From Corallococcus coralloides DSM 2259 (lineage in GTDB: Bacteria; Myxococcota; Myxococcia; Myxococcales; Myxococcaceae): a stretch of 64,000 nucleotides of DNA. Positions 43,312-52,562 of the stretch are shown here, one piece after another; the stretch's first letter is position 1, and each line of letters begins with the position of its first letter. The notes beneath the pieces were generated by a model. The model made no database searches and was not told where the DNA came from. It saw nothing but the letters and a program-made list of their open reading frames with translations. Made by a program: the position numbers and the translations under genes. The stretch is from the NCBI RefSeq assembly GCF_000255295.1, contig NC_017030.1, positions 8,406,328-8,470,327 of the forward strand, in the 5' to 3' direction.

Positions 43312-44742
43312 TTAGTAGCGGTAGGTGTCCTGCTTGTACGGGCCGCTCTTCTCCACGCCGATGTAGTTCGCCTGCTCGGGGGTGAGCTCCGTGAGCTGGG
43401 CGTTGAGCTTCTTCAGCTGGAGGCGGGCGACCTTCTCATCCAGGTGCTTGGGCAGCACGTACACCTTGCCCACCTGGTACTTGTCGCTGTGCGAGTACAG
43501 CTCGATCTGCGCGATGGTCTGGTTCGCGAAGGAGCTGGACATCACGTAGCTGGGATGGCCCGTGCCGCAGCCCAGGTTCACCAGACGGCCCTTGGCCAGC
43601 AGGATGATGCGCTTGTTGTCCGGGAAGATGATGTGGTCGACCTGGGGCTTGATCTCCTCCCACTTGTACTTCTCCAGGGAGGCGACCTCGATCTCATTGT
43701 CGAAGTGGCCGATGTTGCAGACGATGGCCTGGTCCTTCATCTTGGCCATGTGCTCATGGGTGATGACGGACTTGTTGCCCGTGGCGGTGACGAAGATGTC
43801 CGCCTTGTCCGCGGCGTAGTCCATGGTCACGACGCGGTAGCCCTCCATCGCGGCCTGGAGCGCGCAGATGGGGTCGATTTCGGTCACCCACACCTGGGCG
43901 GACAGCGCACGCAGGGCCTGCGCGGAGCCCTTGCCCACGTCGCCGTAGCCCGCGACGACGGCGATCTTCCCGGCCACCATCACGTCCGTGGCGCGCTTGA
44001 TGCCGTCCACCAGGGACTCACGGCAGCCGTAGAGGTTGTCGAACTTGCTCTTCGTCACGCTGTCGTTGACGTTGATGGCGCGGAACAGGAGCGTGCCCTT
44101 CTGGGACATCTCCTGCAGGCGGTGCACGCCCGTGGTCGTCTCTTCCGTGACGCCCAGGATCTTGGCGCTCTTGCGCGAGTACCAGGTGGAGTCCTCGGCG
44201 AGCTTGGCCTTGATGGAGGCGTACAGCTCGCGCTCCTCCTCGCTCTGGGGGTTGGCGATGACGGACAGGTCCTTCTCCGCGCGCTTGCCCAGGTGCATGA
44301 GCAGCGTGGCGTCACCGCCGTCGTCGAGGATCATGTTCGGACCCTCGTGGTCGCTGCCGGCGGGGCCAAACTCGAAGATGCGGTGGGTGAAGTCCCAGTA
44401 CTCCTTGAGGGACTCGCCCTTGTGGGCGAACACCGGGGTGCCGGCCTCCACCAGCGCGGCGGCGGCGTGGTCCTGCGTGGAGAAGATGTTGCACGAGGCC
44501 CAGCGCACCTGCGCGCCCAGCGCCTGGAGCGTCTCCACCAGCACGGCCGTCTGGATGGTCATGTGCAGCGAGCCCGTGACGCGAGCGCCCTTGAGCGGCT
44601 GCTGCTTCGCGTACTCCTCGCGGATCGCCATGAGCGCGGGCATCTCGCTCTCGGCGATGCGGATCTCCTTGCGGCCCCAGCTGGCGAGCTTGAGGTCGGC
44701 GATGGAGTAGTCCTGATTCTGCTTCTGGGTAACCGCGGTCAT
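43312..44742 (-). CDS. ahcY: S-adenosylhomocysteinase
   Basis: A 476-aa enzyme that hydrolyses S-adenosylhomocysteine to adenosine and homocysteine, using bound NAD+. Conserved parts: the substrate region [37 protein letters not shown], the Rossmann loop [27 protein letters not shown], and the C-terminal [18 protein letters not shown] and YRY end. The start MTAVTQKQN lies 8 bp after GGAG. It is preceded by a SAH riboswitch on the same strand, so it should be induced when SAH builds up. Single gene, convergent with sthA. Confidence 0.98.
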   Translation of the reverse strand: MTAVTQKQNQDYSIADLKLASWGRKEIRIAESEMPALMAIREEYAKQQPLKGARVTGSLHMTIQTAVLVETLQALGAQVRWASCNIFSTQDHAAAALVEAGTPVFAHKGESLKEYWDFTHRIFEFGPAGSDHEGPNMILDDGGDATLLMHLGKRAEKDLSVIANPQSEEERELYASIKAKLAEDSTWYSRKSAKILGVTEETTTGVHRLQEMSQKGTLLFRAINVNDSVTKSKFDNLYGCRESLVDGIKRATDVMVAGKIAVVAGYGDVGKGSAQALRALSAQVWVTEIDPICALQAAMEGYRVVTMDYAADKADIFVTATGNKSVITHEHMAKMKDQAIVCNIGHFDNEIEVASLEKYKWEEIKPQVDHIIFPDNKRIILLAKGRLVNLGCGTGHPSYVMSSSFANQTIAQIELYSHSDKYQVGKVYVLPKHLDEKVARLQLKKLNAQLTELTPEQANYIGVEKSGPYKQDTYRY

Positions 44743-44838
44743 GGTGTGGCTCCGGATCCAGGGTGGCGCGCCTGCTGGCAAGGAAGAGGCCGTGCCCTGG
44801 AAAGAAAGGCCGCCTCACCCTCGCAAGAAACGCGTTCA

Positions 44839-44907
44839 GGTGAGCGCCGTTGGGTCAGTCGGCTTCGAGCCTGGGGCCGGGAAGGCCTCGCAACGCTCCT
44901 CGAAGTC
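44839..44907 (-). promoter_or_regulatory. SAH riboswitch upstream of ahcY
   Basis: Read on the minus strand, the sequence contains the three conserved blocks of the SAH riboswitch in order: GAGGAGCGTTGCGAG, CCAGGCTCG and AACGGCGCTCACC. P1 is CTTCGAG (44905-44899) with CTCGAAG (44869-44863). The GAGCG of block 1 can pair with the CGCTC of block 3 as the conserved pseudoknot. It lies ~96 nt before the ahcY ATG, just after a predicted promoter. Known biology: SAH binding turns on ahcY and methyl-cycle genes. Confidence 0.93.
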
Positions 44908-44914
44908 GCGGGGG

Positions 44915-44943
44915 AAACTACGGGAAGGCGCCCTGAATTTCAA
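44915..44943 (-). promoter_or_regulatory. Predicted sigma-70-type promoter of ahcY
   Basis: On the minus strand TTGAAA (44943-44938), a 17-bp spacer, then TAGTTT (44920-44915). Transcription would start near 44908, at the first base of the riboswitch. The -10 match is partial. Confidence 0.5.
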
Positions 44944-45132
44944 AGGGAGATTGGCGCCCACCGGGAGGGGCGCCCGTCCCATGTAGGAGTGGGCGGGAGG
45001 ACACCCGCCCGCCCCCACGTCCGCCTTCCTGGGGGCAGGCCGGGAGGCGCCATCACCAGGGCAATCACACACAGCGCCACCCGCGGCACGCGGAGTTTCA
45101 CCCCCTGAGGACATCCTGGCAGGCTGGGGGCC

Positions 45133-45948
45133 ATGACGGACCTCATCCTGACCGGTGCCTCCCGTGGGATTGGCCATGCACTGGCATTGGCGCTGGCCTC
45201 GTCCAGGGACACGCGGCTTCTGCTCGTGGCGCGTGACGCGGGCCGGCTCCAGGCGCTGGCGGCGGACGTGGAGCGGCTCGGGGGCCAGGCTCTCGCGGTG
45301 CCGGGGGACCTGGGGACGTTGGCGGGGGCCCGGGAGCTGGGGGCGCGCCTGGCCGAGCTTGTCACGCCGGGGGCGACGCTCGTGCACAACGCGGGGCTGT
45401 GGCCGTCCCAGCGGGTGCTCAACGCGGACGGGCTGGAGACGGCGTTCGTCACCAACCACCTGGCGCCGCTGGTGATGCAGCGTCCATTGCTGGAGTCCGG
45501 GCGGCTGCGGCGCGTCCTGGTGGTCAGCGCCGGCCTCATCATCAAGGGCCGCTTCGACGCCGCGCGCACGCCCACGGGAGAGGACTTCTCCAGCATCCGC
45601 ACCTACTGCGACACGAAGCTGTGCTTCGCGCTGGCCATGCGCGACGTGGCCACCGCGCACCCGGAGGTGGACGTGGTGGTGCTCCATCCGGGCGTGGTGC
45701 GCACCGACCTGGGCGCGCGGCCGGGGCCCGTGGGCTGGCTGCTGTCGCAGGTGAAGCGCGCCTGGGAGCGTCCAGAGGTCTGCGCGGCGCGGCTTGCGCG
45801 CATCCTCGCGCGCGAGCGCTGGTCGCCTCCGGGGGATGCCCGCTGGCTGCTGGAGGAAGCCGAGCAGCCGTGGCCCGCCGTCGCCCAGGACGCGGCCACA
45901 CGACAGGCATTGCGCGACACCACCGCCCAGCTGCTCGCCTCCCGCTGA
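45133..45948 (+). CDS. SDR-family oxidoreductase
   Basis: A 271-aa short-chain dehydrogenase with cofactor loop TGASRGIG at residues 8-15, an Arg at the end of strand 2 (LLLVARDAGR; NADP preference), HNAG, and Ser-x-x..Tyr-x3-Lys as VVSAGL and RTYCDTK. The middle resembles retinol-dehydrogenase/WW-domain oxidoreductase SDRs (NHLAPLVMQRPLLE, LHPGVVRTDLG). The final codons (TAQLLASR and stop) lie in a 40-bp sequence that recurs downstream of the toxin-immunity pair. Substrate unknown. Confidence 0.9.
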   Translation: MTDLILTGASRGIGHALALALASSRDTRLLLVARDAGRLQALAADVERLGGQALAVPGDLGTLAGARELGARLAELVTPGATLVHNAGLWPSQRVLNADGLETAFVTNHLAPLVMQRPLLESGRLRRVLVVSAGLIIKGRFDAARTPTGEDFSSIRTYCDTKLCFALAMRDVATAHPEVDVVVLHPGVVRTDLGARPGPVGWLLSQVKRAWERPEVCAARLARILARERWSPPGDARWLLEEAEQPWPAVAQDAATRQALRDTTAQLLASR

Positions 45949-45961
45949 CGGGCGGGCCTGC
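45922..45961 (+). repeat. Direct repeat, left copy (3' end of the SDR gene)
   Basis: 40 bp covering the last 9 codons and the first bases after the SDR stop. It matches 48007-48046 at 38 of 40 positions, including an uninterrupted 26-bp identity (45930-45955 = 48015-48040). The two copies flank the toxin-immunity pair. Confidence 0.9.
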
Positions 45962-46083
45962 TGGTGGCGGCAGGTCGACAGCCCTCCCAGGGTCGCCCGT
46001 CAAACCACCTGTGCCTGTAAATTCATGGATTCCTTGAAATACTAAAATCCCGGAGTGAGGATGGCGTACCTCCTGATTTTCAG

Positions 46084-47400
46084 GTGGTTCGGCTTCGGGG
46101 GGTGCTTGTGCGATGGTTGGGCGCTGTCGCGTTGATGTTCTTCATGGGCGGGTGTGCGGCCACTCGCGTCGTCCACGTGGATGTTGGTGACGGCAGGCAG
46201 GTGGTTCACGAGTCCCTGGATGTGGATCCGGTCCAGGTGAGTGAGGACGCGTTCAAGGCGGCCCTCACGCAGCTCATCCTGGCCATGCGAATGGACGTCG
46301 CCTTCCGCGAGACGGACGCGGCCGACCAGCGAGGGTGGGTGCGGTCCAGGACGCTGCTCGCGTCCTCGAAGGGACTCGCGGACCCCGGTTCGGGCAGCTC
46401 ACCTGAAGCGCTGCCCGCGCGCATCTGCCCTGACGGGGACGACTGCTTGACGCTGGTGGGCGGAACGGGGCTGACGTTCTCGCGCAAGGACCGGACGTTG
46501 ATGGCGCTCTCGTTCGCTCTCGACACGGTGTGGGAGAGCGTCGAGGCCGAGATCGGCAAGGTGCTGAACCCGGTGGTGCTCAAGGCCATGGTGACCTCGG
46601 CCGCGTTGTCCGTGCTCCTCACGATGACGCTGCCCGAACCCGTCACGAAGGTCATCGCGGTGGCGCTGACCGCGGCGATGGTGGCCTACCTGGGGGTGGT
46701 GCCGGTCTGGGAGATGGGCCGGGGCTTCGTGCGGCTGTGGGACGACGCGGGGACGGCAACGAGCGTCATCGAGTTGCAGGACATCGGTCATCGCTTCGGC
46801 AAGGTGCTCGGGACAAACGGGACACGTGTCCTGGTGTTGCTCGTCACCGCGGCCCTGGGCGGAAGGAGTGCGATGGCGGCCCAGGGCCCCAGGCTCCCGG
46901 GCTTCCCCCAGGCCGCACTTCGCGCGCAGGCCGAAGGTGGATTCGGGCTCGCGGCTGCTTTGAACGGCGGGGTGGGCTCAATCTCGTTGCCTGCTGCTGG
47001 AGTGCTCAACGTGGCGTTGGCTCCGGGAGCCGCGGCGGCACTGGCGATGTATGGACAGGGTCGGTTTCCCGGTGATGAAACCGGGCCGGTTCACCACATC
47101 TGCACGAACAAGAACCCCGTCTCCGCTGCGAGCGGCGGTCCTTGGACGCCACGGTGCGAGGACGTCTTCAGGAAGGCAGGAATGACCCTCGAAGATGCCG
47201 CAAACAAGGTTCGGCTCAATGGACACGAAGGACCACATCCTGGCCAATATCACGAGAAGGTTGTGCTTCGTCTGGAGCGAGCGGTGTTTCGATGCAGGTC
47301 CACGGAGTCATGTCGGTCAAGATTGATGACTGAACTCGCCAAGATTGCCAACGAGCTACTGACGCAGGGCTCTGATTTGCGTGCTCTTATCGTGAAGTAG
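46084..47400 (+). CDS. SitA5-like polymorphic toxin lipoprotein with AHH nuclease domain
   Basis: A 438-aa lipoprotein (lipobox MGGC, Cys24). Residues ~25-330 match the N-terminal delivery part of the SitA5 family of myxobacterial swarm-inhibition toxins: CAATRVVHVDVGDG, then PEPVTKVIAVALTAAMVAYL and LGVVPVWEMGRGFVRLW, with a membrane-like segment at ~165-205, and GVLNVALAPGAAAALAM. The C-terminal ~100 residues are an AHH-type HNH/EndoVII nuclease: GPVHHICTNKN (His337-338), then MTLEDAANKVRLNGHEGPHP with His381, His385 and His390. Known biology: SitA lipoproteins pass between kin by outer-membrane exchange and kill cells lacking the cognate immunity protein. Alternative GTG starts at 46102 and 46108 give a shorter signal. 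Confidence 0.85.
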   Translation: MVRLRGVLVRWLGAVALMFFMGGCAATRVVHVDVGDGRQVVHESLDVDPVQVSEDAFKAALTQLILAMRMDVAFRETDAADQRGWVRSRTLLASSKGLADPGSGSSPEALPARICPDGDDCLTLVGGTGLTFSRKDRTLMALSFALDTVWESVEAEIGKVLNPVVLKAMVTSAALSVLLTMTLPEPVTKVIAVALTAAMVAYLGVVPVWEMGRGFVRLWDDAGTATSVIELQDIGHRFGKVLGTNGTRVLVLLVTAALGGRSAMAAQGPRLPGFPQAALRAQAEGGFGLAAALNGGVGSISLPAAGVLNVALAPGAAAALAMYGQGRFPGDETGPVHHICTNKNPVSAASGGPWTPRCEDVFRKAGMTLEDAANKVRLNGHEGPHPGQYHEKVVLRLERAVFRCRSTESCRSRLMTELAKIANELLTQGSDLRALIVK

Positions 47401-47410
47401 GAGGGGTGGC

Positions 47411-47989
47411 ATGGGGCGACACTTCTATTGGGTCGGCATCGCGGACGTGCCGCAATGGGTGATTAGAACGCCAGGACCGGCGGTTGGAGGCACCTTCGAG
47501 GAGCCCTGGATGTTCGGAGACGGTCGCATTCTTCCGAACATTGGGCCTATCAAGGCCGACGTCGCGCATCAGGGAAAGAGCCGCGCCTTCGTGCTTTCTG
47601 GGATTGAGCAAGCCCCCATTGCCAATGAGTTTGTCGCAAATGTCTTCAGGACACTGGCTCCCGGAGACGTCCAGCTTCTTCCGGTATCAATAGAGGGAGA
47701 GTCTGAACGGTACTTCGTCGTCAACGCGACCAAGGCGATTGATTGCATCGACGAGGCACGATGCCGGGAGGTGCATCACTACGACGAGGACGACCATCCC
47801 CCTGAATTTGAAGGGGAGTACAACTGGATCTACGGACTGCGAATCGACCCCTCGAAGACCGAGGGCGCTCATGTCTTCAGGCCAAAGAGGTTCAAGACGG
47901 CATTCATCGTCTCCGAAGACGTCAAGAACGCGCTCGAAGCGGTCGGAAACCTGGGCGTGTCGTTTGAGCGAGTAACGGGACCCAGTTGA
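47411..47989 (+). CDS. Imm11-type immunity protein
   Basis: A 192-aa cytoplasmic protein with the layout of Imm11/DUF1629 immunity proteins: HFYWVGIADVPQWVIRTPG, a middle ending RYFVVNATKAIDCIDEA, and the C-terminal strand-helix part FKTAFIVSEDVKNALEAVG with GVSFERV. It starts 10 bp after the toxin stop with AGGAGGGG upstream, the standard SitA-SitI order. Its codons are visibly more A/T-rich than those of flanking genes. It should neutralise the AHH nuclease in the cytoplasm. The exact immunity family is assigned by pattern only. Confidence 0.78.
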   Translation: MGRHFYWVGIADVPQWVIRTPGPAVGGTFEEPWMFGDGRILPNIGPIKADVAHQGKSRAFVLSGIEQAPIANEFVANVFRTLAPGDVQLLPVSIEGESERYFVVNATKAIDCIDEARCREVHHYDEDDHPPEFEGEYNWIYGLRIDPSKTEGAHVFRPKRFKTAFIVSEDVKNALEAVGNLGVSFERVTGPS

Positions 47990-48006
47990 GACCGGGGCGC
48001 AGCCAC

Positions 48007-48046
48007 ACCGCCCCGCTGCTCGCCTCCCGCTGACGGGCGGACCTGC
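48007..48046 (+). repeat. Direct repeat, right copy
   Basis: Second copy of the SDR 3'-end sequence, 18 bp after the immunity gene stop and 32 bp before the ATPase start. Here it is non-coding. Sequence continues to the ATPase with weaker similarity to that after the left copy, so the original duplication may have been longer. Confidence 0.9.
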
Positions 48047-48077
48047 CCGTGGCCAGCTTCCCCAGGGGAGGCACGCC

Positions 48078-50864
48078 ATGCAGGAGCCGTCACAGCCGAG
48101 GAAGCAGTCAGGGCTTCGCGCCCCCGACGCGCCTTCCGTCCCCTGGCACGCGCTCCTCCCGGAGGCCGTGCTGGAACAGCTCTCCAGCACGCAGCAGGGA
48201 CTGACGGAGGAGGCAGCCCGGGAACGGCTCGCGCGCCATGGCCCCAACGTGATGGAGCGCTCTCGGCCGGACAGCGCGTGGAAGCTCCTGTGGCGGCAGA
48301 TCGACAGCCCGCTCATCTGGGTCCTCATCGCCTCCGCGGCCCTGGCCATCCTGCTGGGCAAGGTGACCGACGGGCTCGTCGTGGCCGCCGTCGTGGTCCT
48401 CAACACCCTCATCGGCTTCGTGCAGGAGTACCGCGCGGGCCGGGCCATCGAGGCCCTGAACCACATGGTGCCGGAGACCGCGCAGGTGCTGCGCGACGGG
48501 CACCTGGTGTCGCGGCCGGCGGCGGAGCTCGTCCCTGGCGACGTCGTGCAGCTGGCTTCGGGGGACCGCGTGCCCGCGGACCTGCGCCTGCTGCGCTCCC
48601 GCAACTTCCAGGTGGAGGAGGCCGCGCTCACCGGTGAGTCCGTCCCGTCGAGCAAGCACGTCGCGGCCGTGGCCGTGGCCGCGGAGCTGGGGGACCGGGC
48701 GAGCCTTGCCTTCGGCGGCACGCTGGTGACGTCCGGCACCTCCACCGCCGTTGTCGTCGCCACCGGCGGCGCCACGGAGCTGGGCCGCATCTCCCATCTC
48801 ATGGAGCAGGCCGTGGACCTGAGCACGCCGCTCACGCGGGAGCTGGCCCGGCTGGGCCGCATCATCAGCGCGGGCATCGTCGTGCTGTCCGCCGTGCTGC
48901 TCGGGGTGGGGATGTTCCGGGGGTATGCCTTCAGCGACGCGGTGCTGGTGGCCATCACCCTGGCGGTGGCCGCCATCCCGGAAGGGCTGCCCGCCATCGT
49001 CACCATCGCCCTGGCCATCGGCGTACAGCGCATGGCGCTTCGCCGCGCCGTCATCCGCAAGCTGCCCGCCGTGGAGACCCTGGGCAGCACGACCGTCATC
49101 TGCACGGACAAGACGGGCACCCTCACCCGCAACGAGATGACCGTGCAGGCGCTGTGGACCCGGCGCGGGCACTACACGCTCACCGGCGTGGGCCACTCCC
49201 CCCTGGGCGAGCTGCTTCACGCGGGACGCGCCCTGGAGGTGCCGCCAGAGGACGTGCGCGCGCTGCTCGTCGCGGGCGTGCTCTGCAACGAGGCCGACCT
49301 CCAGCCTCGCGAGGGCCGCTGGGGGATGACCGGCGACCCCACGGAGGGGGCGCTGCTGTTCGCCGCGAAGAAGGCGGACCTGGGCGTGATGGAGGTGCGC
49401 GAGCGCAACCCGCGCCTGGACGCCATCCCCTTCGAATCCGAGCACCAGTACATGGCCACGCTCCACGCGGGTGGACCGGAGGGGCGCGAGCTGGTCCTCA
49501 AGGGCGCCCCGGAGGTCGTGCTGCGCCGCTGCGGACCGGAGCTGGACCGCGACGCCGTGCTGGTGGAGGTGGAGCGCATGGCGCGGCAGGGCCTGCGCGT
49601 GCTCGCCTTCGCGCGCAAGGGCCTGCCCGGGGCGGAGTCCCTGCGGCCCGAGGACGTGGAGGACGGCTTCGCGCTGCTGGGCTTGCAGGGGATGATCGAC
49701 CCGCCCCGCGAGGAGGCCGTGACCTCCGTGAAGGCCTGCCATGCCGCTGGCATCCGCGTGAAGATGATGACCGGGGACCACCCGGGCACGGCGGAGGCCA
49801 TTGGCCTTCAGCTGGGACTCCACGCTCCGGGACATCCGGGCCTCACCGGCGCGCACCTGTCCAGCATGAGCGACGCGGAGCTGGCCGTGGCGGTGAAGGA
49901 CACGAACGTGTTCGCGCGCCTGGCCCCCGAGCACAAGCTGCGGCTGGTGCGCGCGCTCCAGGCGCAGCGGCACGTGGTGGCGATGACGGGCGACGGCGTC
50001 AACGACGCACCCGCGCTCAAGCAGGCCAACATCGGCGTGGCCATGGGCATCACCGGCACGGCCGTGTCCCGCGAGGCCGCGGACCTGGTGCTGACGGACG
50101 ACAACTTCGCCACCATCGTCGCCGCCGTCGAGGAGGGCCGCCGCGTCTACGACAACCTCGTCAAGTCGCTCGCCTTCGTGCTGCCCACCAACCTGGGGCT
50201 CGCCCTCATCCTCATGCTGGGGGTGACGTTCTTCCCCTTGCAGGAGGCCGGCGGCGTGCGCGAACCGCTGCTGGCCATGCGCCCCACGCAGCTGTTGTGG
50301 ATCAACCTGGTGGCCACCGTCACCCTGGCGCTGCCTCTGGCCTTCGAGGCGAAGGAGCGCCACGTCATGCGCCGTCCGCCCCGCGCGCCGGACACGCCCG
50401 TCCTGAGCCACTTCGTGGTGATGCGCACCGGGCTCGTCGCGCTGCTGATGGCGGCGGGCGCCATCGGCCTGTTCCTCTGGGAGTACGCGCGCCAGGGCGG
50501 CGGCCAGGAGGCCTCCAACGTCCTGGCCCTGGCCGAGGCACGCACCATGGCCGTCAACACCGTGGTCAGCTTTCAAATCTTCTACCTGTGGATGTGCCGC
50601 ACGCTGACGGGCTCCACGCGCGAGGTGGGCTTCGCGAGCAACCCCACCGTGTTCGTGGGCATCGCCGCGCTGGTGCTGCTCCAGGCCGCGTTCATGTACG
50701 TGCCCTTCTTCCAGCGCCTCTTCGGCTCCGCGCCGCTGTCGCTGGGAGACATCGCGCGGTCGGTGCTGGTGGGCGCCTGCGTGCTGCCGGCGGTGGGCCT
50801 GGAGAAGTGGCTGCGCTCGCGGCCGCGGCGGCGAGAGGTGGGCCGGAGCGTGAGCGCCACCTGA
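48078..50864 (+). CDS. P2-type cation-transporting ATPase (CtpF-like)
   Basis: 928 aa. Complete P-type pump: N-terminal cytoplasmic cation-ATPase domain, actuator TGES (185-188), M4 PEGLP (301-305) in VAAIPEGLPAIVTI, phosphorylation site Asp344 in CTDKTGTLTRNEM, and TGDGVNDAPALKQAN in the hinge. M6 reads WINLVATVTLALPLAFEAKE, closer to mycobacterial CtpF than to calcium SERCA (no NxxTDGLP), so the ion (Ca2+, Na+ or other) is uncertain. GGGGAGG lies 6 bp before the ATG. It sits next to PEP synthase, USP and alcohol dehydrogenase genes, as CtpF-type pumps do in hypoxia islands. Confidence 0.92.
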   Translation: MQEPSQPRKQSGLRAPDAPSVPWHALLPEAVLEQLSSTQQGLTEEAARERLARHGPNVMERSRPDSAWKLLWRQIDSPLIWVLIASAALAILLGKVTDGLVVAAVVVLNTLIGFVQEYRAGRAIEALNHMVPETAQVLRDGHLVSRPAAELVPGDVVQLASGDRVPADLRLLRSRNFQVEEAALTGESVPSSKHVAAVAVAAELGDRASLAFGGTLVTSGTSTAVVVATGGATELGRISHLMEQAVDLSTPLTRELARLGRIISAGIVVLSAVLLGVGMFRGYAFSDAVLVAITLAVAAIPEGLPAIVTIALAIGVQRMALRRAVIRKLPAVETLGSTTVICTDKTGTLTRNEMTVQALWTRRGHYTLTGVGHSPLGELLHAGRALEVPPEDVRALLVAGVLCNEADLQPREGRWGMTGDPTEGALLFAAKKADLGVMEVRERNPRLDAIPFESEHQYMATLHAGGPEGRELVLKGAPEVVLRRCGPELDRDAVLVEVERMARQGLRVLAFARKGLPGAESLRPEDVEDGFALLGLQGMIDPPREEAVTSVKACHAAGIRVKMMTGDHPGTAEAIGLQLGLHAPGHPGLTGAHLSSMSDAELAVAVKDTNVFARLAPEHKLRLVRALQAQRHVVAMTGDGVNDAPALKQANIGVAMGITGTAVSREAADLVLTDDNFATIVAAVEEGRRVYDNLVKSLAFVLPTNLGLALILMLGVTFFPLQEAGGVREPLLAMRPTQLLWINLVATVTLALPLAFEAKERHVMRRPPRAPDTPVLSHFVVMRTGLVALLMAAGAIGLFLWEYARQGGGQEASNVLALAEARTMAVNTVVSFQIFYLWMCRTLTGSTREVGFASNPTVFVGIAALVLLQAAFMYVPFFQRLFGSAPLSLGDIARSVLVGACVLPAVGLEKWLRSRPRRREVGRSVSAT

Positions 50865-50883
50865 CCCTGGGTCCCGGAGGGAC

Positions 50884-52395
50884 TCACCCGCCGCGGATGT
50901 CCAGCCTGCGCAGCAGGGACGCGAAGTCGGAGAGGTGACGGACGGCGGTGAAGCGGGCGCGCACCTGCTCGTGGGCCTGCGTGCCCAGGCGGGCCGACAG
51001 GCGGGGTTCCTCCAGGAGCCTTCGCACGGCGGCGGCGAACTCCGGCAGGCAGGTGGGGTCGCGCACGAGCAGGCCCTCCACCTCGTGGTGCACCTGGTCC
51101 TGGATGCCGCCCACCGCGCTCGCCACCACGGGCCGGGCCTTCCACATGGCCTCCGTGACGGTGAGCCCGAAGCCCTCCTTCAGGCTCTTCTGCACCACCA
51201 CGCCCGCATGCCGCTGGAGCGCGTTGACGATGGCGGCGTTCTCCTCCGGGTCCACCATGGGCAGGCAGGCCAGGTGGACGCGCTGGCGCAGGAAGCGCGG
51301 CTGCTCGCGCCACGCCGCGACGACGGACTCGAACGTGGCCGCCCCTTCCGGATCATCCGCGACGGACGTCACCGAGGGGCCGGCGAGGACCAGCTCCGCG
51401 CGCAGGCAGGGTGACTGCTTCAGGAGCAGCGCGAAGCCCCGCAGCACGCCCACGGGGTCCTTCAGCGGATCCCACCGCGACACCTGCACCACCAGCGGCA
51501 CGTCCGGCGCGGGCGCGGCCCCCAGCCGCACGATGTCCGCTCCGCGCGACACCCGGGCCGGCACGCCGTCCATCCGGGTGAAGACAGGCGCGGGGGGGTC
51601 CGGCGAGCGGCCCACCAGCCCGATGTGGCCCAGGATGGCGCTCGCGACGGCGGGCTCCAGGGGCTGGTTCTTCACCGCGAAGATGTCGATGGAGGGCTGG
51701 ATGACGACCGCCCGGTCCGCCAGCATCGGCGGCACGTAGGCGGCCCGGGTGAAGACCGCGAGCCTCGCGGCGGCCAGCCCCGGCGCGAGGAAGGCCCACG
51801 CCCGCTCCACCTCCTCGTTGGGCACGTCACATCCGATGTGGCAGCGCCACACCACCCCGGCCCCCGCGGCGGCGAGCGCCGGCGCCAGTCCCGCGGTCTG
51901 CGGGTCGTGCAGCAGGACCACGTCGCCCGGACGGATGAGGACGAGCAGCTCCTCCGCGTTGTCGCGAAGCACGTCCTCGTAGCAGGCGCGCTCCCGGAGC
52001 CCCAGCGGCGAGCCATCTCCCCGGGAGCCGTGCAGCGCGTGGTGCAGCCGCTTGGTGATGTGGAAGAAGCCGGGCGTGCCCCGCATCACCATCCACCGCG
52101 TGTCCACGCCCGCCCCTCGGCCGTAGGCGAGCAGCCCGGGCAGCATCTCCGCCACCCCGCCGCCCCGGGCCGTGGAGTTCACGTTCCAGAACGTGCGGCC
52201 GCTCATGCCCTCCCGGGCCTGCTCCGCGTGGGACTGGAGTGCCTCCCACTCCGCCGCCGTGAGCCCTGGCCGGAAGCGGTCCAGCGAGCTGGCCTGCACG
52301 TGGACCTCGAAGGGCTTGAGCAGGGAGCCCGCCTCGTCCGCGCGGGCGGCCTCCGGGACCTGCTCCAGGGAATTGGTTGCGACGACGCTGTCCAT
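50884..52395 (-). CDS. GT4 trehalose synthase/phosphorylase-type glycosyltransferase
   Basis: 503 aa. The N-terminal half has [39 protein letters not shown] and [14 protein letters not shown], the pattern of TreT/trehalose phosphorylase enzymes. The C-terminal half has [12 protein letters not shown] and the GT-B motif [20 protein letters not shown] with E-x7-E for the donor nucleotide/phosphate. Such enzymes make trehalose from glucose and NDP-glucose or glucose-1-phosphate, a stress protectant. GGGAGG lies just before the ATG at 52395. It converges with the ATPase and is divergent from ppsA. The exact donor is unknown. Confidence 0.87.
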   Translation of the reverse strand: MDSVVATNSLEQVPEAARADEAGSLLKPFEVHVQASSLDRFRPGLTAAEWEALQSHAEQAREGMSGRTFWNVNSTARGGGVAEMLPGLLAYGRGAGVDTRWMVMRGTPGFFHITKRLHHALHGSRGDGSPLGLRERACYEDVLRDNAEELLVLIRPGDVVLLHDPQTAGLAPALAAAGAGVVWRCHIGCDVPNEEVERAWAFLAPGLAAARLAVFTRAAYVPPMLADRAVVIQPSIDIFAVKNQPLEPAVASAILGHIGLVGRSPDPPAPVFTRMDGVPARVSRGADIVRLGAAPAPDVPLVVQVSRWDPLKDPVGVLRGFALLLKQSPCLRAELVLAGPSVTSVADDPEGAATFESVVAAWREQPRFLRQRVHLACLPMVDPEENAAIVNALQRHAGVVVQKSLKEGFGLTVTEAMWKARPVVASAVGGIQDQVHHEVEGLLVRDPTCLPEFAAAVRRLLEEPRLSARLGTQAHEQVRARFTAVRHLSDFASLLRRLDIRGG

Positions 52396-52562
52396 GGCCC
52401 TCCCCCTCGGGGTCCCTGCACGCGGAACGTTTGGGGCCGGGACTCGCGGGCGCAAGGCTTGGGGGCAGCGGCGTGCGGGCACGCGCGGGGCCCTCCTCCC
52501 GCCAGCGGCGGCCTGCGGTCCGGATGCGCCGGGCCCAGCTTCGAAGGAGAGGAGCCCCGACC

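Noticed and set aside
44945..44975. GGCGCCC..GGGGCGCC hairpin upstream of the ahcY promoter considered as a terminator or riboswitch part.
   Set aside because: It lies upstream of the predicted transcription start and outside the SAH aptamer, and no gene ends before it on either strand.
46010..46083. AT-rich patch before the SitA-like toxin considered as a clear promoter.
   Set aside because: TTGAAA and TAAAAT-like elements occur but not at proper spacing. Only the low GC itself is noted.
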